Below, in pieces: positions 15,836 to 22,564 of a DNA stretch of 64,000 nt (position 1 is the first letter of the stretch; each line of letters starts with the position of its first letter). Source of the stretch: Acidimicrobiia bacterium (GTDB lineage: Bacteria > Acidobacteriota > Terriglobia > Bryobacterales > Bryobacteraceae). Position numbers and translations under genes: made by a program. Location: NCBI GenBank assembly GCA_016871315.1, contig VFZE01000022.1, positions 26,484 to 90,483 on the forward strand. Direction: 5' to 3'. The notes below the pieces were generated by a model that saw only the letters and a program-made list of their open reading frames with translations, was not told where the DNA came from and searched no databases.

Positions 15836-17058
15836 ACGATTGCGGTGATGTCCCCGGATTATCTGGAGTCGCGCTTCGCGGCCGATGAATGGTCGGCGGC
15901 GTTCGCGGGCGATACGCTGCTGCCTGTGCGGGTGCGCCCCTTCAAGGATAAGCTCTTGGGCGTCAGGGTCTATATTGACTTGGTTGATCAGGATGCGGCT
16001 GCGGCGCGGGCGGCGTTGCTGGAAGGAGTAAAGCAAGGCCGGCGGAAGCCCGCGTCGGCCCCGTCGTTTCCGGGCAACAAACGAGCGCAGCCCCCTCAAT
16101 TTCCCGGTTCGCTACCGGAGCTCTGGCGCGTTCTTCACAGGCAGGGAAGAGCTGCTAAAGGCGCTCTACCGTTCCTTGCGCAGCGGGCAGCCCGCCGCGG
16201 TGACGCAGGCGATTGCGGGCTTGGGCGGGGTGGGGAAAACGACCCTGGCGGCCGAGTATTGCTACCGTCATGCCGGCGAGTACGGCTGCGTCTGGTGGGT
16301 TCGGGCCGAGCAGAGCGCGACGCTCGTGGAGGATCTGGCGCTGCTGGCCGAGCGGCTGGGCGTGGCGGAAAAGAATGAGCAGGACCGCACGGCCGCGGCG
16401 CGCCGCGCGCTCGAATGGCTGCACGCGAATCGCGAGTGGCTGGTTGTCTTCGACAATGCGGGGCCTCCGGCGGAGTGCGCGGATTGGATGCCACGCTCGG
16501 GCTCGGGCCACGTCATTATCACATCGCGCGACCCAGGCGGCGGCCCGGACGGTGGAGGTGGCGGTGCTGGAGCCGTTGGAGGCCGTCCGGTTTTTGCAGG
16601 AGCGCACGGGGAAACAGGAGCCGTTGGCGGCCGCCGCCATCTGCAGGGAGCTGGGGAACCTGCCGCTGGCGCTGGAGCATGCGGCGGCCTATGTGTTGGA
16701 TGCGGTGATTGGACTCGCCGTCTACCTGGAGCGGCTGCGCACACGCGGGAAAAAGCTCCGCGGGCCGGTGGCCTCGAGCGTGGGGCTGTCGATTGATCGG
16801 TTGACCAAGGAGTCGAGCGGCCTGCTGGAGAGGCTTGCATTTCTGGCGCCGGAAGACATACCGCGCGACGTGTTCGGGGAGGAGGACGATGAAGCCTTCG
16901 CCGGGTTGCGGCGGCATTCACTCATTAGCACAGGGGCCGATGCGTTCCGCGTTCACCGGTTGGTGCAGGCGGTGGTTCGGGATGGGCTTGCTGAGCGGAG
17001 GGCTGGGCAGGCGGAAGAGGTTGTCAAATGGATGAACCGGGTGTTTCCGTTCGTGCGG
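15836..17058 (+). pseudogene. TIR C-terminal half plus NB-ARC (STAND) ATPase, frameshifted and truncated
   Basis: Three reading frames each encode part of one TIR/NB-ARC protein. From 15836: TIAVMSPDYLESRFAADEW and LLPVRVRPF, then VYIDLVDQDAAAARAALL, the second half of a TIR domain. From about 16132, another frame: FFTGREELLKALYRSL, Walker A GLGGVGKTT at 16218, Walker B WLVVFDNAG at 16437 and the sensor ITSRD. From about 16550, a third frame: FLQERTG, GNLPLALEHAAAYVLD (GLPL-like), GLSIDRLTKES and FRVHRLVQAVVRDGLAE (winged-helix region). The expected C-terminal TPR repeats are missing after WMNRVFPF. TIR-STAND proteins are anti-phage or signalling NTPases; this one is dead as read. Confidence 0.85.
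16626..16680 (+). repeat. 55-bp direct repeat, source copy in NB-ARC sequence
   Basis: Encodes the AAICRELGNLPLALEH stretch in its natural NB-ARC context. A 51/55 match occurs at 14754-14808. Confidence 0.85.
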
Positions 17059-17393
17059 GACAAGAATGAGATCGCGGCCATGGCCAACCGCACGGCTTCA
17101 TCCAGTTCCTCCAGTAGCGCGTGCCTCTCGCGGTAGGCAGAATGGCCGCCTGGCCCATGGCCTCCGCCACGGCCCAGCAACAGCGCACTCTCGCGTTTGT
17201 TGATGATGCCTCAGAGGGCGGCTTCGATCAACTCATGGTAGGGCAGGCAAGCGGGCGTGCTTACCGCCTTTCCCGCCCGTGACGGCGCTGGGTCCAGCCG
17301 AACTGGCCCAGCGCGATCACTTGTTTTTGCTTTTCTTTGCCCAACACCGCTCACCGGCCAGAGCGTATTGCTCCGCCGAACTTCATCGAGAGA
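17059..17393. other. Decayed segment without an intact gene
   Basis: No complete gene is visible here. The left part follows the breakpoint of the NB-ARC gene. On the minus strand a helix-like peptide (YRERHALLEELDEAVRLAM) can be read around 17085-17140 but was not recognised. The right part contains a short IS21-like transposase remnant, listed separately. Confidence 0.5.
17261..17347 (-). mobile_element. Remnant of an IS21-type transposase (IstA N-terminus)
   Basis: Twenty-nine codons from a GTG at 17347 read LGKEKQKQVIALGQFGWTQR, then RHGRERR and stop. The start of IS21-family IstA proteins typically has (K)QQVLALGRLGWSLRRIERETG, a helix-turn-helix region. Only this start survives, and the frame is broken before the second helix. 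It suggests that an insertion sequence took part in the rearrangement of this region. The match is short, hence the modest confidence. Confidence 0.4.
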
Positions 17394-17711
17394 TCAATTC
17401 TCGAACACCAGCTTCGTCGCCGTCCCCCCGATCCGGATCTCTCTCACCTTGTACTTGCCGTCTCCGTTCAAATACCGGATCGAGGTCGAGTTGAACTTGG
17501 AATCCGCCGTTTCCACCTTCACCGTCGCTTCCACTTCGTTCTTTCCGTTGCTGATCACAACCTTGTTGTCCTCGACGGTCAGCATGTAATCACCCGCCTT
17601 CAACTCCGATCCCGCAACCACCGAATCCTGATACAGCTTCAACCGGTGTGACTGGGCGGCAGTGGCGATTGCCAGCGCGGCAAACGCAAATAGAGTAAGC
17701 AGTTTTTTCAT
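17394..17711 (-). CDS. Small secreted protein of unknown function
   Basis: A 105-residue protein with a clear signal peptide (LLTLFAFAALAIATAAQ) and a small beta-rich domain: SVVAGSELKAGDYMLTVED, KVVISNGKNEVEATVKVET, IRYLNGDGKYKVREIRIGG. The pattern suggests a compact beta-barrel or sandwich of the kind common in acidobacterial secreted proteins. The start has AAGGAG five bases upstream. No catalytic residues or partner are evident. It lies downstream of miaA with a 156-base gap that includes a hairpin, so it probably has its own promoter. Confidence 0.8.
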   Translation of the reverse strand: MKKLLTLFAFAALAIATAAQSHRLKLYQDSVVAGSELKAGDYMLTVEDNKVVISNGKNEVEATVKVETADSKFNSTSIRYLNGDGKYKVREIRIGGTATKLVFEN

Positions 17712-17766
17712 GGTTTCTCCTTAACGCTCCTTGGCTTTGTTCGCGCGGCATCGCCAGCTGGCACAC

Positions 17767-17786
17767 GGGCCGCCGGTTAGCGGCCC
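17767..17786. terminator. GC-rich hairpin between miaA and the small secreted gene
   Basis: Perfect 7-bp arms GGGCCGC and GCGGCCC around a 6-base loop. It lies downstream of miaA on the minus strand and upstream of the next gene. There is no T-run, so it is either a weak terminator or a leader hairpin. Confidence 0.35.
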
Positions 17787-17867
17787 CCGGAACTCAGTGG
17801 CTTGTCACTGCCGCACATTTCTATATACGAACCACGCCCCATAATGTTCCGCCGGATTTTGTGAAGT

Positions 17868-18809
17868 TTACTGCTTTACCCCTAAAAAGCGTTCCGCTTT
17901 TCCCTCCGCTTTCCGCTGCACTGCCTCCTCCTCTCCAAATCCCTCCAGCCACTCAAACTCCTCATCCCGCCGGAACCACGTCCATTGCCTCTTCGCGTAT
18001 CGCCTCGTCTGCTTCGCCGTTTCCGCAACCGCCTCCTCCACGTTCAGCTCCCCGCGAATCACTCCCATCGCCTGCAGGTATCCCAGCGACTGCAGCGGCT
18101 TGCACTCCTCTCCATATCCCTTCTCCAGAATCGCCCGCGTCTCCTCCACCAACCCCCGCTCGAACATCCGCGCCGCCCGCTCCTCCAGCCGCAGGTACAG
18201 CTTCTCCCGCTCCGGATTCAGGCCCAGCTTCAGCACCCGGTATCCGCTCAGTCTCTCACGCCCCTCACGCAGCTGCTCCGTCATCGGCCTCCCTCCCACC
18301 AGCGTCACCTCCATCGCGCGGATCAGCTTCTGCACGTCGTTCGCGTGGATACGCATTGCCGCTTCCGGGTCCAGCCGCCCCAGGATACGGTGCAGCGAGC
18401 CCGGCCGCTTCCTCTCCCTCTCGGCCAGCCTCTCCCGCAGCCCTTCGTCCCTCGCTGGTCCCTCGAACAGCCCCTCCAGCAGCGCACTCAGATAGAATCC
18501 CGTGCCCCCTACCACCACCGGCAGCCTCCCGCGCCCGCTGATCTCCTCCAGCGCCGCCCGCGCCTGCCTTGCATAGTCGCCCGCCGTGTACTCCTCATCC
18601 GGCTCCGCCACGTCCAATAGATGATGCCGGACTACTGCTCTCTCCCCCTCGCTCACCTTCGCCGAACCGATATTAAAATACCGGTAAACCTGCACCGAAT
18701 CGCACCCGATGATCTCCCCGCCCAGCCGCCGCGCCAGCGCCATCGCCAGCTCGCTTTTGCCCGAACCGGTCGGCCCGGCCACAACCACCACCGGCGCCTC
18801 CGGCCTCAT
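17868..18809 (-). CDS. miaA: tRNA dimethylallyltransferase
   Basis: A 313-residue enzyme of normal length that transfers a dimethylallyl group to A37 of tRNAs reading UNN codons. Diagnostic motifs are the P-loop VVVAGPTGSGKSELA at residue 8, GCDSVQVYRYFNIGSAK (the DSxQVY substrate loop), the HHLLDV motif with the following YTAGDYARQA, and VVVGGTGFYLSALLEG. The C-terminal tRNA-binding part has AKQTRRYAKRQWTWFR. It stands alone and is divergent from the TPR gene at 18936. The start at 18809 coincides with the first Met before the P-loop. Confidence 0.97.
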   Translation of the reverse strand: MRPEAPVVVVAGPTGSGKSELAMALARRLGGEIIGCDSVQVYRYFNIGSAKVSEGERAVVRHHLLDVAEPDEEYTAGDYARQARAALEEISGRGRLPVVVGGTGFYLSALLEGLFEGPARDEGLRERLAERERKRPGSLHRILGRLDPEAAMRIHANDVQKLIRAMEVTLVGGRPMTEQLREGRERLSGYRVLKLGLNPEREKLYLRLEERAARMFERGLVEETRAILEKGYGEECKPLQSLGYLQAMGVIRGELNVEEAVAETAKQTRRYAKRQWTWFRRDEEFEWLEGFGEEEAVQRKAEGKAERFLGVKQ

Positions 18810-18935
18810 GCCGCGTCCGGAAACTGCCGATTATCCAGCAGGTTTCTGCCGGAGTTGCCGGCCATTGACGATATACTGTAGGGGGAGGGGCTTGCCCCGG
18901 CAACACCTTTCAGGAAGGCCGTCGAATTCAGCCAC

Positions 18936-20993
18936 ATGAATCTTAAAGCTATTCTACGCGCGATCGGGGGCGTCGCTTTTGTCCTCCTCCCTGTCTTCGC
19001 TCAACAGGCGCCCAAGCCGAAACCGGCTGTCCCGCCGGCCGTTGACAAAGCCGCCGCCTATTATCACTTTGCCATGGGCCACCTCCATGGCGAGTTGGCC
19101 GGCCAGTACGGCGCCCGCAGCGCTCATGTCAGCCAGGCCATCGATCATTACCGCCAAGCCATGAAGGCCGACCCCGGCGCCACCTTCATCGCTGAGGAAC
19201 TCGCTGACCTCTACATCCAGTCCAACCGCCTCCGCGAAGGCGTCAATGACGCCGAAGCCGCGCTCCGCGACAATCCGGACGATCTCAACTCCCGCCGCAT
19301 CCTCGGCCGCATCTACACTCGCCTCATCGGCGATACCGAGCGTGGCCGCGTCAATGAGGAGATGCTTCGCCGCGCCATTGAGCAATTTTCCAAGATCACC
19401 GAGAAAATGCCTTCCGACGTCAACTCGTGGCTCGTCCTCGGACGCCTCCACCGCGTCGCCCAGCAATCGCCGGAAGCGCAGAAGGCTTTTTCCAAGGCTC
19501 TCGAGGTCGAGCCCGACAACGAGGAGGCGCTCACCGGCCTCGCCCTCGTCTACTCAGGCCTCGGTGACAACAAAAAGGCCGCCGAGTTGCTCAAGCTCGT
19601 CGCCGACAAGAGCCCCAATCTGCGCACTCTCATGTCTCTCGCCAGCTCTTATGAGCAGATGCGCGACTATGCCCTCGCCTCGGAAACTCTCCGCCGCGCG
19701 CTTTCCATGTCCCCCGACAACTCCGACATCAAGCGCGCCCTCGCCCAGAACCTCATGCTCGCGGAAAAGTATGAGGACTCCATCACCCTCTTCAAGGAGC
19801 TCGTCGCCGAGGAGCCCAAGGACGTTCTCTCTCATCTTCGACTCTCCCAGATCTACCGCCAGCTCAATCGCTATGAGGAAGCCCGCCAGGCGAGCGACGA
19901 AGCCAAAAAGCTGGAGCCCACAAGCCTCGAGGTCCTCTACAACGAGGTCGGCCTTCTCGAATCGGATGGTAAAACCTCCGAAGCCATCGCCGCCATGAAG
20001 GCGATGCTCGATTCCACCTCCAAGCGCAACTACACCGACGCCGAAAAGAACAACCGCGCACTCCTGCTGGAGCGCCTCGGCCTCTTGTACCGCAACAACG
20101 AGCAGTTCAAGGAAGCCGTGGAAATGTTCCAACAGCTTGGCGCTCTTGATTCCGCGCTCGGCGCGCGCTCCGCCGCCCAAATCGTCGATACCCACCGCCA
20201 GGCCAAGGCTTTTGCCAAGGCCGTCGAGGAAGCCGATATCGCCCTCAAGAAATCTCCCGCTGACCGCATGATCCGCATGGTCCGCGCCTCCGCCCTCGCC
20301 GAACTCGGGCGTATCGATGAAGCTGTCGCCGACATCCGCAAACTCCTGGACGGCAACTCTGACCGTGAAACCTGGCTCACGGTCGCCCAGCTCTACGAAA
20401 AGGCCAAGAACTACTCCGAAATGGCCAAGGCCGTCGACGCCGCGGAAAAGCTCTCCGTCACCGATGAAGACAAGGAAGGCATCTACTTCATGCGCGGCGC
20501 CATGTACGAAAAAATGAAGCGCATCGAGGATTCCGAAAAGGAATTCCGCAAGGTCCTCGCCCTCAATCCCGATTCCGCCTCCGCCCTCAACTATCTCGGC
20601 TACATGCTGGCTGACCGCAATGTCCGCCTCCAGGAAGCACTCGACATGATCAAGAAGGCCGTCGATATGGAGCCCCACAACGGCGCCTACCTCGACAGCC
20701 TCGGCTGGGTCTACTTCCGCCTCGACCGCCTCGAGGAAGCCGAAGACTATCTCCGCCGCGCCCTCAACCGCGCCGGCAAGGACCCCACCATTCACGACCA
20801 CCTTGGCGACGTCTACATGAAGAAGGGCAACCTCAAGGACGCCATCTCGCAATGGGAATCCGCCGTCGCCCTCTGGGGCGCCAGCTCTCCCTCCGAGCAC
20901 GACCCCAACGAAGTCGCCAAGATCCGCAAGAAACTCGAATCCGCCCGCGTCCGCCTCGCCAAGGAACAAGCCGCCGGCCAGCGCCAACCCTAA
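18936..20993 (+). CDS. Secreted or periplasmic TPR-repeat protein
   Basis: A 685-residue protein with a signal-like N-terminus (GGVAFVLLPVFAQQAP), followed by about 15 tetratricopeptide repeats filling the chain. Clear units include AIDHYRQAMKADPGATFIAE, QKAFSKALEVEPDNEEALTG, EKEFRKVLALNPDSASALNY, LDMIKKAVDMEPHNGAYLDS and AEDYLRRALNRAGKDPTIHD. The end is basic and Gln/Arg rich. TPR solenoids are scaffolds for protein complexes; nothing in the sequence fixes the partner. The combination of signal peptide and long TPR array resembles assembly factors of the BamD/LapB or PEP-CTERM/secretion type. It is a single gene between miaA and the transporter. Confidence 0.85.
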   Translation: MNLKAILRAIGGVAFVLLPVFAQQAPKPKPAVPPAVDKAAAYYHFAMGHLHGELAGQYGARSAHVSQAIDHYRQAMKADPGATFIAEELADLYIQSNRLREGVNDAEAALRDNPDDLNSRRILGRIYTRLIGDTERGRVNEEMLRRAIEQFSKITEKMPSDVNSWLVLGRLHRVAQQSPEAQKAFSKALEVEPDNEEALTGLALVYSGLGDNKKAAELLKLVADKSPNLRTLMSLASSYEQMRDYALASETLRRALSMSPDNSDIKRALAQNLMLAEKYEDSITLFKELVAEEPKDVLSHLRLSQIYRQLNRYEEARQASDEAKKLEPTSLEVLYNEVGLLESDGKTSEAIAAMKAMLDSTSKRNYTDAEKNNRALLLERLGLLYRNNEQFKEAVEMFQQLGALDSALGARSAAQIVDTHRQAKAFAKAVEEADIALKKSPADRMIRMVRASALAELGRIDEAVADIRKLLDGNSDRETWLTVAQLYEKAKNYSEMAKAVDAAEKLSVTDEDKEGIYFMRGAMYEKMKRIEDSEKEFRKVLALNPDSASALNYLGYMLADRNVRLQEALDMIKKAVDMEPHNGAYLDSLGWVYFRLDRLEEAEDYLRRALNRAGKDPTIHDHLGDVYMKKGNLKDAISQWESAVALWGASSPSEHDPNEVAKIRKKLESARVRLAKEQAAGQRQP

Positions 20994-21091
20994 CCTGGCC
21001 CCTCTCTCGTAGCGGCGCCGCCGGGCTGACTTCGGCATGGAGCCGGTCATCGGCTGTGCCAAATCGCAAGGGTCATCCGCTCACCGCACGG

Positions 21092-21097
21092 TATAAT
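21092..21097 (+). promoter_or_regulatory. Putative -10 element of the DASS transporter gene
   Basis: A perfect TATAAT preceded by G, 59 bases before the chosen start codon. No convincing -35 hexamer at normal spacing. Position and AT-richness support a promoter, but on one element only. Confidence 0.35.
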
Positions 21098-21156
21098 TGC
21101 CATTCTTCGTGCCTGCACATCTAAGCCCGATAGGCAAACCTCCCCACTCCACTGTC

Positions 21157-22557
21157 ATGGCCCGCATCGCGCGCGGCATGCTGGTGCTCATCGCGATTTA
21201 TCTGGCCGTCGTCTACCTCATCCCCAAACCCGACGTGGTGAAGCCGGAGGGGTGGCGGCTGCTCGGTATTTTCGTAGCCACGGTCGCGGGCCTCATCCTC
21301 CAGCCGATCGCCGGCGGCGCCTTGGTTCTGCTCGCGGTGACGTTGGCCGCCGTGATAGGCGGTCTCACGATTCAGCAATCGCTCGGCGGGTTCGGCGATC
21401 CCACCGTTTGGCTGGTGATGGCCGCCTTCTTCATTTCCCGCGCGCTGATCAACACAGGGCTTGCGCGCCGCATCGCGCTGTTCTTCGTGCGCCATTTCGG
21501 CAAGACTTCGCTGGGCGTCTCTTACTCACTCGCCGCCTCCGACATGGTGCTGGCCTCGATCATTCCTTCCAATGGTGCACGCTCCGGCGGCGTGATCCTG
21601 CCCATTCTGCGCTCCATCTCCGAACTCTACGGTTCCACGCCCGACAAGGCCCACCTGCTCGGCGGTTATCTCTTCAGCGCCGTCTATCAAGGCATCTGCA
21701 TCACCGCAGCCATGTTCTTCACCGGCCAGGCCAGCAATCCTCTCGCCGCCCAGATTGCCACCGAGGCCGGCTACACCATCACCTGGTCAAGCTGGTTTCT
21801 GGCGGGTATCGTGCCTGGTCTCTGCTCGCTCGCCGTCGGGCCGCTGCTGATGATGAAAATGAATCCGCCGGAGATCCGCCGCACACCGGAGGCAAGTGAA
21901 TTCGCTTCCAGCGAGCTGCGCAAAATGGGGCCGCTCAGCTTCCAAGAAAAGATCCTCTCCGTGGTCTTCATCAGCGTGTGCGGACTCTGGGTCACCAGCG
22001 GCGTGCACGGAATCGACATCACCGTCACCGCGCTACTCGGCAGTGGCGCGTTGCTGCTCACCGGCGTGCTCACATGGGAAGACGTCAAGAGCGAGCGCGC
22101 CGCGTGGGACATCTTCATCTGGTACGGCGGCCTGCTGCGGCTGGGCCGCGCGTTGAACGACACGGGCGTAACAGCGGAGTTCGCCAAAGGTGTGGCCAAC
22201 ATGTTCGGCGGGGCGACGTGGGTGGTGCTGTTCGTGCTCGCGCTGCTGATCTACTTCTACGCGCACTACGGGTTCGCCAGCATCACCGCGCACATCCTCG
22301 CCATGTACCCGCCGTTTCTGGCGGTGTTGGTAGCGTCGGGTGCGCCCATCGGCCTGGTCGCCTTCGCGTTCGCCTGCTTCACGAACCTCGCCGCAGGCCT
22401 AACGCATTACGGCACTACGCCGTCACCGATGTTCTACGCGCACGACTATCTGCCGATGGCGAAATGGTGGAAGCTCGGCTTTGCCATGTCGCTCGTGAAT
22501 CTTGCCATCTGGTCCACTATCGGATTCGCCTGGTGGAAGCTGATTGGTATCTGGTAG
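21157..22557 (+). CDS. DASS (SLC13/CitT-type) anion:sodium symporter
   Basis: A 466-residue membrane protein with 11-13 hydrophobic segments. It matches the divalent anion:sodium symporter family that carries dicarboxylates such as malate, 2-oxoglutarate or succinate. Recognisable features are the duplicated helical-hairpin/loop regions: SLAASDMVLASIIPSNGARS in the first half (the SN(T/G) substrate motif), and the matching THYGTTPSPMFYAHDY with the preceding FTNLAAGL in the second. The internal ATG at 21157 is used because the preceding 20 residues are proline-rich and lack membrane character. It has no obvious functional partner among its neighbours. Sodium and substrate specificity are not fixed by the sequence. 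Confidence 0.9.
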   Translation: MARIARGMLVLIAIYLAVVYLIPKPDVVKPEGWRLLGIFVATVAGLILQPIAGGALVLLAVTLAAVIGGLTIQQSLGGFGDPTVWLVMAAFFISRALINTGLARRIALFFVRHFGKTSLGVSYSLAASDMVLASIIPSNGARSGGVILPILRSISELYGSTPDKAHLLGGYLFSAVYQGICITAAMFFTGQASNPLAAQIATEAGYTITWSSWFLAGIVPGLCSLAVGPLLMMKMNPPEIRRTPEASEFASSELRKMGPLSFQEKILSVVFISVCGLWVTSGVHGIDITVTALLGSGALLLTGVLTWEDVKSERAAWDIFIWYGGLLRLGRALNDTGVTAEFAKGVANMFGGATWVVLFVLALLIYFYAHYGFASITAHILAMYPPFLAVLVASGAPIGLVAFAFACFTNLAAGLTHYGTTPSPMFYAHDYLPMAKWWKLGFAMSLVNLAIWSTIGFAWWKLIGIW

Positions 22558-22564
22558 CACGTGG

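Noticed and set aside
17085..17140. Minus-strand helical peptide YRERHALLEELDEAVRLAM as a gene
   Set aside because: No start or recognisable family, and it overlaps the end of the NB-ARC pseudogene; kept only as an observation.
19554..21062. 502-codon minus-strand frame opposite the TPR gene
   Set aside because: Repetitive composition mirrors the TPR repeats on the other strand.
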